Source: Muricoccus harenae (GTDB lineage Bacteria; Pseudomonadota; Alphaproteobacteria; Acetobacterales; Acetobacteraceae). Taken from it: 64,000 nucleotides of DNA. This document shows, one piece after another, positions 16,354 to 25,642 of the stretch. The stretch is from assembly GCF_009848505.1 (NCBI RefSeq), contig NZ_WWDL01000001.1, positions 248,001-312,000 on the forward strand, written 5' to 3'. How positions within the stretch are numbered: the stretch's first letter is position 1; the number at the start of each line of letters is the position of its first letter. The notes beneath the pieces are model-generated. The model ran no database searches. It was given only the letters and a program-made list of their open reading frames with translations, and was not told the origin of the DNA. Both the position numbers and the translations under genes were made by a program.

Positions 16354-16574
16354 TCGGATGTTGGCTCCCATTGGCAGCCCGTCGCGCGCGGGCGCTCCCT
16401 TCGCCATTAACCTTCCGAAAGGCTGCTGCCTAGCCGAGATCGCGCCTTCGGGAGCAGGCTATATGTTACGCGCCGTCCATGCCCACGGCGCCGGCTTTCG
16501 CCCTTGCCATGCTGCGGCAGTCCGCTCCTCCGGCGTGCCGGGATGGCTGTACCGGACGCGGCGAGGCGAGAGAC

Positions 16575-16892
16575 ATGAACCCGCGCCGCGATTCATCCTT
16601 CATTCATCACGAACCCGGAATCGTGGGCGGGCCGGAAGAGCCGGCGACCCCTCAGCAAGAGGCCACCCCCGATGGTCACACCGATGCTCCCCGCCGCCCC
16701 ATCCCGTGCGCTGCGCCCCGTCCACTCCGCCGCCATCCTGGAAGGACCAACCGGGTTTCATTGCACCTGCATGGTGCGGATGGCGCTATGACGCAGGTGC
16801 CGCTCACCCTCGCCGCGCTGCGCGAGATCGCTGCCCTGGCCGGTGCCGCCCTGGCAAGCCAGGCCGCGCAGCACCGCCTGCCTGGCCTTTGA
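16575..16892 (+). CDS. Doubtful small hypothetical protein
   Basis: A 105-codon plus-strand frame from an ATG at 16575 preceded by GAGGCGAGAG. The first 70 residues are low in hydrophobics and the codon use is not convincing. The last 35 residues, from a second ATG at 16788 (MTQVPLTLAALREIAALAGA), show strong third-position G/C and could be a short helical protein on their own. No family is recognised. It may be noise in a long intergenic region. Confidence 0.3.
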   Translation: MNPRRDSSFIHHEPGIVGGPEEPATPQQEATPDGHTDAPRRPIPCAAPRPLRRHPGRTNRVSLHLHGADGAMTQVPLTLAALREIAALAGAALASQAAQHRLPGL

Positions 16893-16912
16893 GCAAGCGG
16901 CGGAAGAGACTG

Positions 16913-16931
16913 GGGCCGGGCATTCCGGCCC
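16913..16931 (-). terminator. Hairpin downstream of the chemosensory operon
   Basis: Arms GGGCCGG (16913-16919) and CCGGCCC (16925-16931) with a five-base loop lie just past the stop of the last kinase gene at 16941. There is no clear T-tract on the minus strand, so this is a moderate terminator call. Confidence 0.45.
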
Positions 16932-16940
16932 GCGGCCTGT

Positions 16941-18878
16941 CTAAGCCGCCGTGACGCCCAGCAGCATCGCCACCTGCTCGGCCAGGTCGGCCTGGCGATA
17001 GGGCTTGTGCAGGACAGGAATGCCCGCCGCGAGCTTCGCCAGCTCCGCATAGCCAGTGACGAGCAGGATCGGCAGGTCCGGCCGCATCGCCCGCGCGCGC
17101 TCCGACAACTCGGCCCCGGTCATACGCGGCATGGCGAAATCCGCCACCATCAGCCGCACGGAAGGGTCGGTCTCCAGCACGCGCAGCGCGGCGTCGCCAT
17201 CGGCGGCCTCTACCGTGTCGTGGCCAAGATCGGAGAGAAAGCCCGCCGTCACCTCGCGCACCGTCGCGTCGTCATCCACCACCAGCACGCGCACGGGGTT
17301 CTGCGTGGCGGGCGTCTCTTCCTCGTCCCCGCGCTCCCCGCCCGTCTCCTCGCCGCCGCTGGGCAGGTAGAGGATGACGCGCGTGCCTTCGCCGGGTGCG
17401 CTATCGATCGTCACGCCGCCGCCGGATTGCCGCACCAGCCCATAGACCATGGGCAGGCCCAGCCCGGTGCCCTTGCCGATGTCCTTGGTGGTGAAGAAGG
17501 GTTCGAAGACCCGCGCCAGCACCTCGGGCGTCATCCCCGTGCCGGAATCGGCGACTGAGACGCGGACATAGGATCCGGCCGGCACCTCCGCCACCTCCTC
17601 CGCCTCCAGTTCGACCGTCTGGGTCGTCAGGGTGATCACGCCGCCGCCCGGCATGGCGTCCCGCGCGTTGATGCAGAGGTTGAGCAGCGCCAGCTCCAGC
17701 TGGTCCGGGTCCACCCGCGCGGTGTCCGGATCGGCCGAAAGCCGCCGCCGCAGCTCGACCGTGCCACCGAGGGTCCGGGCCAGCAGGTCGCCCATACCGA
17801 TGATGAGGCGGTTCACGGAGACGGTACGCAGCGCCAGCTCGTTCTGCCGCGAGAAGGAGAGCAGGCGTCGCGTCAGGGCCGATCCACGCTCCGCCGCCAT
17901 GGTGGCGTTGCGCAGCAGGCGTTGCAGGTCGGGCGCGTCCCGCACCCGCCGTCCGGCGAGATGGAGACTGCCGAGGATGGCGGTGAGGAGATTGTTGAAG
18001 TCATGCGCGATGCCGCCGGCCATGGTGCCCAGCGCCTGCATCTTGTCCGCCTGGCGCAGCCGCTGCTCCATCTGCCGCGCCTCGGTGACGTCGCGCGCGA
18101 TGGTGACGAGCACGCCATCGCCGAGGGGGATGCGGCTGGTCTGCATCCAGCGCACCGTGCCGTCTTCGCTGCCATGCTGCTCCACCAACTCCGAGACGGC
18201 GCCTTCCACCGCCGCCGCGCGCTCGGCCCGCGCCAGGCGCTCGGCCTCGGCCGGCGACAGGAACACGTTCTCGCAGCACCCGAGGCAGGCTTCGACCGTG
18301 GAGCCGAGGCTGGCCGCCTTGGCCGCGTTCAGTCGCAGGAACCGGCCGTTGCGGTCCTTGAAGGACAGCTGGTCGGGCAGGTTGTCCAGCAGGCCGCGCA
18401 GCAGGGCGCGTTCCGTCGCCAGCGCCTGGCGCAACCCGTGGCGGTCCCGCGCCGCGGCCACCATGGCGAGCAGCCCGGCCGGCTCCCAGGGCTTGGGTGT
18501 GTAGCCGGCGATGCGGCCGCGATTCAGCGCCCCCACCACTGCGTCCAGCTCGGCATAGCCGGTCAGCAGCAGCGCCTCGGCGTCCGAATAGGCGCGGGCG
18601 CGTTCGAGGAAGGCGTCGCCGGTCAGGCCGGGCATGCGCTGGTCGGAGAGGATCACGGTCGGGCGCAGCCCGCCCGCGAGCATCTTCAGCGCCTGCTCCG
18701 GCCGGGTGGTCGAGACGACCTCGTACTCGTCCTCCAACAGGTCGGTGAGGGCCGTCAGGATCTCCGGCTCGTCGTCGACGAGGAGGATGGTCGCCCTTTC
18801 GCCCTGGCCAGCCTTGGTGCCGGTGCCGGTGCCGGTGCCGGTGCCGGTGCGGATGCCGGTGTCGGTGCCGCCGCTCAC
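16941..18878 (-). CDS. Hybrid histidine kinase REC-PAS-HisKA-HATPase-REC
   Basis: A 645-residue soluble kinase, last gene of the chemosensory operon. Order: a low-complexity TGTGTG leader (10-21), an N-terminal receiver (acceptor D79 in VILSDQRMPG, with KPWEP as in RpfG-like receivers), a PAS domain (DNLPDQLSFKDRNGRF), a HisKA domain with His in GGIAHDFNNLLTAI, a catalytic domain (NLCINARDAMPGGG; SDSGTGMTPE-like VADSGTGMTPEV; GKGTGLGLPMVYG), then a C-terminal receiver (VADFAMPRMTG). The GTG start overlaps the upstream kinase's stop as GTGA. It probably receives phosphate from CheA or from the upstream kinase; no DNA-binding output is present. Confidence 0.9.
   Translation of the reverse strand: MSGGTDTGIRTGTGTGTGTGTKAGQGERATILLVDDEPEILTALTDLLEDEYEVVSTTRPEQALKMLAGGLRPTVILSDQRMPGLTGDAFLERARAYSDAEALLLTGYAELDAVVGALNRGRIAGYTPKPWEPAGLLAMVAAARDRHGLRQALATERALLRGLLDNLPDQLSFKDRNGRFLRLNAAKAASLGSTVEACLGCCENVFLSPAEAERLARAERAAAVEGAVSELVEQHGSEDGTVRWMQTSRIPLGDGVLVTIARDVTEARQMEQRLRQADKMQALGTMAGGIAHDFNNLLTAILGSLHLAGRRVRDAPDLQRLLRNATMAAERGSALTRRLLSFSRQNELALRTVSVNRLIIGMGDLLARTLGGTVELRRRLSADPDTARVDPDQLELALLNLCINARDAMPGGGVITLTTQTVELEAEEVAEVPAGSYVRVSVADSGTGMTPEVLARVFEPFFTTKDIGKGTGLGLPMVYGLVRQSGGGVTIDSAPGEGTRVILYLPSGGEETGGERGDEEETPATQNPVRVLVVDDDATVREVTAGFLSDLGHDTVEAADGDAALRVLETDPSVRLMVADFAMPRMTGAELSERARAMRPDLPILLVTGYAELAKLAAGIPVLHKPYRQADLAEQVAMLLGVTAA
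18816..18869 (-). repeat. Nine-unit hexanucleotide repeat in kinase gene start
   Basis: The plus strand reads GGTGCC nine times in a row, the first five exact and the next four with single changes in three of them (GGTGCG, GATGCC, GGTGTC). In the kinase frame it encodes alternating Gly-Thr at residues 4-21. Because the unit is six bases, gain or loss of units keeps the frame and only changes linker length. Confidence 0.85.
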
Positions 18879-20644
18879 GCCGGGCCCTCCGTCGGGAACT
18901 GGTCCTCGGGCGGGATGCGGCCCTCAAGCGGGACGTGGATGGTGAAGCGGGCGCCACCGCCGGGGGCATCGTCCACCGCGATGCTGCCGTGATGCGCTTC
19001 CACCACCGCATAGGCGATGGACAGGCCCAGCCCCGTGCCGGAGCCGACGGGCTTGGTGGTGAAGAAGGGTTCGAAAATGCGGGCGCGGATCGCCTCGGGC
19101 ACGCCCGGGCCGGTGTCGGAAACCTCGATGACGTAGTCCTCGCCTTCGGTGCGGGTCGCCACGCGGACGCGGCCGGTGCCTTCGATGGCATCCGCCGCAT
19201 TGCCGATAATGTTCATGACCACCTGGTTCAGCAGGGCGGGCGAGCAGCGCAGGATGCGCGGTGCCGCGAAGTGCCGTTCCACCACGATACGGTCGGACAG
19301 CTTGTGCGTCAGCAGCACCAGCACGGTGCTGATGGCTTCCGGCACGTCCACCTCCTGCGCGCCGGCCTCATCCAGTCGGGAGAACTTCCGAAGATTCAGC
19401 ACGAGCTCCTGGATGCGACGCAGGCCAAGCGTCATGGATTCCGCCCGATGCGCGGCCTTCTCCACCGCCTGCCGCGCCTCCGGATCCTCGGCGACGCGCG
19501 GCGCCACCTGCGCGAGCAGGCGCGTCACAGTGCCCTGATGCGCCAGGATGAAGGCGAGCGGATTGTTGATCTCATGCGCGATGCCGGCCACCAACTCGCC
19601 CAGCGACGCCATTTTCGCGGCCTGCACCAGCTTGCCCTGGGTGTCGCGCAACGCCTTGTTGGTCGATTCCAGCTCGGTATTGGCGCGCTCCAGCGCACCT
19701 GTCAGCGCGGCGCGGGCTTCCGCCGAGGCGGCTTCCGCCCGGGCGCGCTCCACCTCGCGCAGCTGCTCGCGCATCGCGACCTCGATGCGCCGGTTCTCCT
19801 CCCGGAGAAGCTTGCGGCGGACCAGGGCGCGCACGCGCAGGCGGATGGCCTCGGCACCCGCTTCGGCCGGTAGCACGTCATCCGCCCCCGCCTCGAAGGC
19901 GGCCGTGGGCGAGGCACGCGCGCCCTCCAGCGCCACGATGCGGAAGCCCGAGCCCTGGGCCCGGATCGCATCCAACCGGCCGCAGAGCGCCAGCCCCTCG
20001 GGTCCCAGACCCGCCAGGTTCACCAGCACCCCGTCCCAGGGATCGTCCAGCCGGAGCGCCGCCGCCTCCGCCTCGGTGCTGCCCACCGCCTCCACGCTGT
20101 CGCCGTCTCCGGCCAGCAGGGAGGAGAGCCAGAGCCGGTGCGTCGGGCTGTCGTCCACGAGCAGCAGGCGGGCACGGCGGAAGGCGGTGCCGGGGGCGTC
20201 GGGCATCGCCTCCGTATCCCCCGCATTGCGGCGAAGCAGGGCCCGCAGGCGCAGCAGGATCAGCTCCCGTCCGGCCGATTTCGGCGCATAGGCATCGGCG
20301 CCGCTTTCCAGTCCCTGGCGCTCCAGGTCGCCGCCATGCGCGCCGCCCTGGGCGTCGGTGAGCATCAGGACGGGCAGGGCGCGGGCGCGGACGTTCAGGC
20401 GGATCCGCCGCACCAGCTCGTCCCCGTTCATGCCGGGCAGGTGGTAGTCGGCGATCACCAGGGCGGGGAGGGGGCCGTTCAGCCCCTCCAGCGCGGCCTC
20501 GGCGGTTGCGGCGCGGGTCACGGCGAAGCCCTCGCCCTCCAGCATCCGACGGAGCTGGAGGGCCTGCGTGTCGGAGTCCTCGACGAGCAGGATGCGCGCG
20601 GCCTCGCCTGTCGTTTCCCTCCGCATTGCCGTCTCGGCGCTCAC
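18875..20644 (-). CDS. REC-REC-histidine kinase, CheS3-like
   Basis: A 589-residue soluble kinase. The first receiver ([10 protein letters not shown]; acceptor Asp in [17 protein letters not shown]) looks functional. The second receiver keeps [11 protein letters not shown] but reads [14 protein letters not shown] where the acceptor Asp should be, so it probably cannot be phosphorylated. A coiled-coil ([20 protein letters not shown]) leads to the HisKA His in [17 protein letters not shown] and a catalytic domain ([34 protein letters not shown]). This layout recalls CheS3 of the Rhodospirillum centenum Che3 cyst-development system. The GTG start overlaps the cheB stop as GTGA. Confidence 0.88.
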   Translation of the reverse strand: MSAETAMRRETTGEAARILLVEDSDTQALQLRRMLEGEGFAVTRAATAEAALEGLNGPLPALVIADYHLPGMNGDELVRRIRLNVRARALPVLMLTDAQGGAHGGDLERQGLESGADAYAPKSAGRELILLRLRALLRRNAGDTEAMPDAPGTAFRRARLLLVDDSPTHRLWLSSLLAGDGDSVEAVGSTEAEAAALRLDDPWDGVLVNLAGLGPEGLALCGRLDAIRAQGSGFRIVALEGARASPTAAFEAGADDVLPAEAGAEAIRLRVRALVRRKLLREENRRIEVAMREQLREVERARAEAASAEARAALTGALERANTELESTNKALRDTQGKLVQAAKMASLGELVAGIAHEINNPLAFILAHQGTVTRLLAQVAPRVAEDPEARQAVEKAAHRAESMTLGLRRIQELVLNLRKFSRLDEAGAQEVDVPEAISTVLVLLTHKLSDRIVVERHFAAPRILRCSPALLNQVVMNIIGNAADAIEGTGRVRVATRTEGEDYVIEVSDTGPGVPEAIRARIFEPFFTTKPVGSGTGLGLSIAYAVVEAHHGSIAVDDAPGGGARFTIHVPLEGRIPPEDQFPTEGPA

Positions 20645-21696
20645 TCTCGCTTCGCTCCCACGGCCTTCAGCAGACGCGGTCCAATCGCTTCGAGCGGCAG
20701 GGAGGTTGAAACCCCGCCCAGCCTCACGGCCGCCGCTGGCATGCCATAAACCACTGCGCTCGTCTCGTCTTCGGCGAGCGTCAGGCCGCCCGCGTTCCGC
20801 AGGGCGGCAAGGCCTCGTGCCCCATCCTCTCCCATACCGGTCAGCAGAATGCCGAGGCCGCGCGGCCCTACCGCACGGGCCATGGTCTGGAACATGACAT
20901 CCGCCGCCGGGCGTTGGCCGCCCACCGGCGGCGCCTCGCTCACCTGCATCAGCCCGCCAGTGGTCACGCCCAAATGCCGGTCCCCCGGGGCGACATAGAC
21001 ATGGCCGGGGCGGGGAAGCACCATGTTCTCGGCCAGCATCACCCGGGGCTCCACAAGCCCATCCAGCCAGCTAGCAAAGCCTTCCATGAAGGGGGCGCCC
21101 ATATGCTGCACCAGCAGGATGGGTACGGGAAAATCAGCCGGCAGGCTGCCCAGCACGCGAGCCAGGGCCGGCGGTCCGCCGGTGGAGGCGGCGATGCCCA
21201 CCAGCGTGGGACGGGCCGGCAAGGCCAGGTTTTCCTCGGGGTGCGGCGCGGGAGCGCCGGGCCGCTGCGGCGAGCGCTGCCGGATCACGGGCACCTGGCT
21301 CATGATATAAAGCTGCGTGCAGATGGATTCCGCCACCTGCTCCCAGCCCCCGCGCGAGGGGCCGAGTGGCTTCTCCACCACCGAAAGCGCCCCAGCCCGC
21401 AGGGCGTTCATGGAGATCCGCAGGCCCCGCTCCTCCACCGCATCGGCGATCACGACGATCGGGGTGGGGCGCTGGGTCATGATCTGGCGCGTCGCCTCCA
21501 GCCCGTCCATGCCGGGAAGGCGGATGTCCATGGAGATGACGTCGGGCCGGACCCGCTCCAGCTCCGCCAGCGCCTCCTCGGCGGAGGACACCGCGGCCGC
21601 CAGCTCCAGCCGTGAATCGCGCAGGACGATATGCGCCAGCAGCTGCCGCACAACGGCACTGTCCTCGACGATCATCACGCGCACAGGCTTGTTCAA
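20641..21696 (-). CDS. cheB: Chemoreceptor methylesterase CheB
   Basis: A 351-residue two-domain protein. The receiver carries ED at 11-12 and acceptor D57 in ISMDIRLPGMDG, with VVEKP supplying the Lys. The esterase domain has the catalytic Ser171 in GIAASTGGPPAL, His198 in LLVQHMG and Asp291 in LLTGMGEDGARG. It removes methyl groups from receptor glutamates when phosphorylated by CheA. The start appears to be TTG at 21696, eight bases after the cheA stop and without a clear ribosome site, which suggests reliance on coupling. Length is standard. Confidence 0.95.
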   Translation of the reverse strand: MNKPVRVMIVEDSAVVRQLLAHIVLRDSRLELAAAVSSAEEALAELERVRPDVISMDIRLPGMDGLEATRQIMTQRPTPIVVIADAVEERGLRISMNALRAGALSVVEKPLGPSRGGWEQVAESICTQLYIMSQVPVIRQRSPQRPGAPAPHPEENLALPARPTLVGIAASTGGPPALARVLGSLPADFPVPILLVQHMGAPFMEGFASWLDGLVEPRVMLAENMVLPRPGHVYVAPGDRHLGVTTGGLMQVSEAPPVGGQRPAADVMFQTMARAVGPRGLGILLTGMGEDGARGLAALRNAGGLTLAEDETSAVVYGMPAAAVRLGGVSTSLPLEAIGPRLLKAVGAKRE

Positions 21697-21704
21697 GGCA
21701 GGGA

Positions 21705-23933
21705 TCAGATCAGCTGGCCGATGGCCGCCAGCAGTGCCTGCTGGTCGAAGCCCTGCTTCGTCAGATAAGCGGTCGCGCCCAGCTCCATGCCACGCTGCAC
21801 GTCGCCCGGGCTGTCGCGGGAGGTCATCAGAATCACCGGCAGACCCGCGAGATGCGGGTCGGCCCTGATTGCTTCCAGCAAACCGAACCCGTCCATCCGG
21901 GGCATTTCGACGTCGGCGAGGACAAGGTCAATCGCTGCGCCCGGTTCACGCAAAGAGTTGAGGCCGTCCACGCCATCCACCGTCAGGGTCACGCGATAGC
22001 CGCCGGACTCCAGGATGCTGCGCTCCAGCGTACGGGTGGTGATGGAATCATCCACCACCAGCACATGGCGCCGGCGACGTTCCGGCCCGGCACCGGCCGG
22101 GCGGGCGGCGCCGGGGCGGGTGGCCTCGCGCAGCCCGCGCTGGAACAGCCCGTCCGGACGCAGCACCAGCGCCACCGCCTCGCCCTCCAGCAGGGCGGCG
22201 CCGGAGAAGAGGGCGGTGTCCAGCCCCGGCGCGTCCACCTCCGTCACGACCAGGTTGCGCGCGTCGCGCAGGGCCGAAACGGCCAGTGCCAGCCGCGCCC
22301 CGCCCCGGGTGAGCAGCACAGCCTGGATAGACCCGTCCGGTGGAGGCCCTTCCGGCTGGCCGAGCAGGGCGGCAAGCGGCACCAACGGCACCAAGGCTTC
22401 GGCGCCGTTCAGCACCAGCCGTGCGACCGGCCGCCCTTCGGCAGTGGTCATCCTGTCTGGCGCCAGGCGCAGCATCGGGCCGACGGTGACGAGCCCACCC
22501 CCGCCGGGAAGGCCGAGCACCTGTCCCCCCGCCTCCAGCAGCAGCAGGGTCTGCCGTCCTGTGGAGGGCGGCAGGGCGATCACCACCTCGGTCCCGCCGC
22601 CATCCAGGCTGGGGCGCGGGCGCATCGCGGCGCCGCCATGCAGCGCAACGGCGGCCTCCGCCACCACCGAAAGCCCCATGCCGCGCCCGGAAAGGCTGTC
22701 CACCGTGCCTGCCGTGGAGAACCCGGGCTCGAAAACGAGAGAGAGAAGGGCGTCTGGCGGCGGCGGGGCGGCGCCGGGCTGGCGGGGCGCGAGCAGGGCC
22801 CGCCGGATGGCGGTGGCCTCGATAGCCGCGAGGTCAGGCCCAGGCCCGTTGTCCCAGACCATAACGGAAAGCCCGCCGCCGGTCGCGGCCACGCGCAGGC
22901 CGATCTCCGCACGGCGTCCGTCCCGGGGGGCGCCATGGCCGAGGGCATTGCGCAGCAGGTGCAGCACCGGGTCCTTCAGCGCCTGCAGCACGCGGCGTTC
23001 GGCCTGGATTTCCATGCCCTCGGTCCGCACCGTCACCTCGCCCCCGGCCTCGCGGGCCATCTCCCGCGCCGCCGCCGCCAGGGGGGCAAGGATGGTTCCG
23101 GCAGGAACCAGGGCAATGGCCTCCACCTCCTCCCGCAGGGCGCGGGCGGCGCGGTCCATGGCGTCCTCGGCGGCGCGGCCCTGGCGGGCGAGGCCGGAGA
23201 CGCGGCGCACCACCTCTCCCAGGGCCGCATCGAAGCCGCGCAGGCGAGGTGTCAGGGAGGGATCGGGCGGAAGCGCCGCGCGCAGCCCATCCCAGCTGCG
23301 GCGAAGCATGCGCAGCTCGGCCTCCACCTCGCGCAGCCCGGCGCCGGTGGAATCATGGCGCTGGATCAGGGATTTGAGCCCGTACATGGCGGCCGAGAGC
23401 CGCTCCACCCGGCTCGCCTCCACGCGCAGATAGCCTTCGGCGGGAAGTGGGGCCTCGGCCGGTGCCTGGGCCGGACGGGGCGGGGCCGAAACGGCCGGAG
23501 GCGCCTCAGGCACCTGCATTGCCTGCGGAGCTGGGCCAAGCGCGGCATCCAGCGCGGCCAGGGCCACCTCGGGCGGGGGCGGCGCCTGGCCCTCGGCCAC
23601 GGCGGCCGCCTGGGCCTCGATCGCATCCAGCCCGCGATGCAGCAACGCCAGCAACGGCGCTGTCAGCCGCGCCGCGCCGCCGGCGGCCCTATCTGTCTCG
23701 CGCGCCAGCAGCGCCTCCAGCCGATGCGCCACCGCCTCCAATGCGGGCAGGTCCACCGCCCGGGCGGCGCCCTTCAGCGAATGGGCGCGGCGGAACACCT
23801 CGCGCAGCGCGGCGGGCTCGAGCGTGACGGCGCCCGTCTCATCCTCGGCGGACAGGGCCGCGCGGATGGCTGCCAGATGCTCCCGGTGCTCGGCCGCGAA
23901 AGCCGCCAGCAGTTCCGTGCGGAAGTCGGGCAC
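21705..23933 (-). CDS. cheA: CheA-type histidine kinase with C-terminal receiver
   Basis: A 742-residue hybrid CheA. An Hpt domain has the phosphorylated His51 in FRRAHSLKGAARAV. A Pro/Ala-rich linker around 125-165 replaces a P2 domain. The ATP domain shows LRNALGHGAPRDGR, VMVWDNGPGPDL and SLSGRGMGLSVV, followed by a CheW-like domain and a receiver (LVVDDSITTRTL; acceptor Asp in LVLADVEMPRMDG; LTKQG). CheA-REC hybrids occur in Wsp-, Frz- and Che3-type systems rather than flagellar ones. The GTG start at 23933 lies 33 bases after the receptor gene. The attached receiver may act as a phosphate sink or an output. Confidence 0.94.
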   Translation of the reverse strand: MPDFRTELLAAFAAEHREHLAAIRAALSAEDETGAVTLEPAALREVFRRAHSLKGAARAVDLPALEAVAHRLEALLARETDRAAGGAARLTAPLLALLHRGLDAIEAQAAAVAEGQAPPPPEVALAALDAALGPAPQAMQVPEAPPAVSAPPRPAQAPAEAPLPAEGYLRVEASRVERLSAAMYGLKSLIQRHDSTGAGLREVEAELRMLRRSWDGLRAALPPDPSLTPRLRGFDAALGEVVRRVSGLARQGRAAEDAMDRAARALREEVEAIALVPAGTILAPLAAAAREMAREAGGEVTVRTEGMEIQAERRVLQALKDPVLHLLRNALGHGAPRDGRRAEIGLRVAATGGGLSVMVWDNGPGPDLAAIEATAIRRALLAPRQPGAAPPPPDALLSLVFEPGFSTAGTVDSLSGRGMGLSVVAEAAVALHGGAAMRPRPSLDGGGTEVVIALPPSTGRQTLLLLEAGGQVLGLPGGGGLVTVGPMLRLAPDRMTTAEGRPVARLVLNGAEALVPLVPLAALLGQPEGPPPDGSIQAVLLTRGGARLALAVSALRDARNLVVTEVDAPGLDTALFSGAALLEGEAVALVLRPDGLFQRGLREATRPGAARPAGAGPERRRRHVLVVDDSITTRTLERSILESGGYRVTLTVDGVDGLNSLREPGAAIDLVLADVEMPRMDGFGLLEAIRADPHLAGLPVILMTSRDSPGDVQRGMELGATAYLTKQGFDQQALLAAIGQLI

Positions 23934-23966
23934 TGCCCTGTCCCCTCCCGGCCGATGCGGACGCCG

Positions 23967-25637
23967 CTACAGCCGGTACCGCTCGGCGATCCGAACCAGC
24001 CCCTGACTCAGTCCGGCCATGTTCCCCGCAGCCTGGTCAAGCTGCCGGGTGCCGGCGGCGGTCTGCTGGCTTGCCTGCCGGATGTTGGTCAGCGCGCTCA
24101 TCACCTGCTCAATGCCCAACTGCTGCTGGTTGGTGCTGGCGACGATCTGCTGGAAGGTATGCACCGCCTCCTGCATGCGGGCGGTGATCTCGCGGATGGT
24201 GGAATGGCTGGTCGCGGTGCGCTCGCGCCCCGCGGCGGCGCGCTTCACCGCCTCCTCCGTCAGCATCACGGATGAATTGATGCCGCGCTGGATGTCGCCG
24301 AGGATGGCGCGCACCTGCCCGGTGGCCTCTTTCGCCTGGTCGGCCAGCGACTTCATCTCGGCAGCCACGACCGAGAAGCTGCGCCCGGCCTCGCCCGCCG
24401 CCGCCGCCTCGATGGCGGCGTTCAGCGCCAGCAGGTGGCTGCGCTCGGAGATGTCGTTCACCGTCGCGGTGATCTCGCTGATCGCCTGGGTCTTCTCGCT
24501 GAGCGCCACGATGTTCTCGGCCACGCGCTCCGCCTGTTCGCGGATGCCATCCATGGCGCGCACCGTCTCCTCCACGGCGTGCAGCCCATTGTCGCTGGTG
24601 CGCACGGTAGCCTGCGCGGCAGCAATCACCTCCTGCGCGCGCTTGCCGATCTGGGCGCCGGAATGGGTGATCTCGTCCACCGTGGCTGCCGTTTCCTGCA
24701 CGGCGGCGAGCTGCTCCTCCACGCTGGCCGCCTGCTCCTGCGTGCTCGCGCGGATTTCGGCGGTGGCGGCATCCAGCTGATGCGTCGCTTCTTGGCTCTG
24801 GCGGGCAAGGTCCCGCAGGCCGGCCACCATACCGTTCAGCGTCTCCCCCAGCCGGCCGAACTCGTCCCGCCCCTCGCGGGCCGGGCTGCCCGCCAGCTCC
24901 CCGCGCCCGATCCGCTGCACGAATTCCATCAGCCCCTCCAGCGGCCGGGCGATCGCCCGGCGAATGAGATAGGAGACCGGAACAGCGATCAGGGCCGCGA
25001 TGGTGATGCCGCCCAGGATGAGGGTGCGCGCGCGCGCGGTGACGGCGTCCACCTGCTGCTGGCCGATTGCGGAGAGCCGCGCCGTCGCTGCATCGACCCG
25101 CTCCATTGCCTGGTCAACGTCGGCGGCGCTGGCGATGGCGTCGGGATCGGCCGCGATCACCCCGGCGAGGTCATTCGCCTGCAGGAGACGGAGCTTCGAA
25201 TCAACCCGCTCGCGGTAACGGGAGAGGGCAGTACCCACCTGATTCAGCCCGGCAATGACGCCCATCCATGCCCCCTGCCGGTCTTCTGAGATAGACTGGG
25301 TGGATAAGGCCTGCGCGGCGCTGAGCGTCTCATTCAGGCTGGCGGCCATACGGCCGCTGGCACGCTGCCAATCCGAAACATAGTCGGGTCCCGGCCGCGT
25401 GCCAGGCAGGGCGTGCCGACCCAGGAAGCTCACCATGATGCGTTGCCGCACGTCGCGCATCTCGACAAGCGACTCCCGCAGATTTCCGACCTGCCGTGTC
25501 ACGGAGACATCACGGCTGGTGATGAGGCGGCTGGACTCCCGCACCGACTCGAATTGCTCGAGACTCCAGAGGCCAAGGAAGATGGTGAGCAGCGTCAGCG
25601 TCACGAAGCCCAGCAGGGCGCGGTTGGTGATGGACAC
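23967..25637 (-). CDS. mcp: Methyl-accepting chemotaxis protein
   Basis: A 556-residue chemoreceptor. TM1 is LLGFVTLTLLTIFLGLW (residues 8-24), a helical periplasmic domain of about 190 residues follows (four-helix-bundle type), and TM2 is LILGGITIAALIAVPVSYL. A HAMP domain (RRAIARPLEGLMEFVQRIGRG) leads to the signalling coiled coil with the hairpin SERSHLLALNAAIEAAAAG. No C-terminal pentapeptide for CheR tethering is seen. The GTG start lies five bases after the upstream cheW stop. The ligand is unknown. Confidence 0.94.
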   Translation of the reverse strand: MSITNRALLGFVTLTLLTIFLGLWSLEQFESVRESSRLITSRDVSVTRQVGNLRESLVEMRDVRQRIMVSFLGRHALPGTRPGPDYVSDWQRASGRMAASLNETLSAAQALSTQSISEDRQGAWMGVIAGLNQVGTALSRYRERVDSKLRLLQANDLAGVIAADPDAIASAADVDQAMERVDAATARLSAIGQQQVDAVTARARTLILGGITIAALIAVPVSYLIRRAIARPLEGLMEFVQRIGRGELAGSPAREGRDEFGRLGETLNGMVAGLRDLARQSQEATHQLDAATAEIRASTQEQAASVEEQLAAVQETAATVDEITHSGAQIGKRAQEVIAAAQATVRTSDNGLHAVEETVRAMDGIREQAERVAENIVALSEKTQAISEITATVNDISERSHLLALNAAIEAAAAGEAGRSFSVVAAEMKSLADQAKEATGQVRAILGDIQRGINSSVMLTEEAVKRAAAGRERTATSHSTIREITARMQEAVHTFQQIVASTNQQQLGIEQVMSALTNIRQASQQTAAGTRQLDQAAGNMAGLSQGLVRIAERYRL

Positions 25638-25642
25638 GCGGG

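Larger units (their letters stand above)
16354..16940. other. Long intergenic region upstream of the TRAP operon
   Basis: This 587-base stretch separates the divergent dctP start from the end of the hybrid kinase gene. It should contain the TRAP promoter near 16400-16450, though I cannot point to a convincing -35/-10 pair. It also holds one weak plus-strand reading frame (16575-16892) and a hairpin at 16913-16931. The middle part (around 16590-16670) has lower GC than the surroundings, with runs such as ATTCATCCTTCATTCATC. Confidence 0.6.

Noticed and set aside
16354-16940. tRNA or small RNA gene in the long intergenic region
   Set aside because: I looked for a cloverleaf (T-loop GGTTCGA-type and acceptor pairing) and saw none; a small RNA cannot be excluded by eye.
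21612-24275. Plus-strand open frame of 887 codons opposite cheA and the receptor gene
   Set aside because: It is the antisense of well-supported cheA/mcp genes; composition is Gln/Arg/His-rich low complexity as expected from GC-rich antisense frames.
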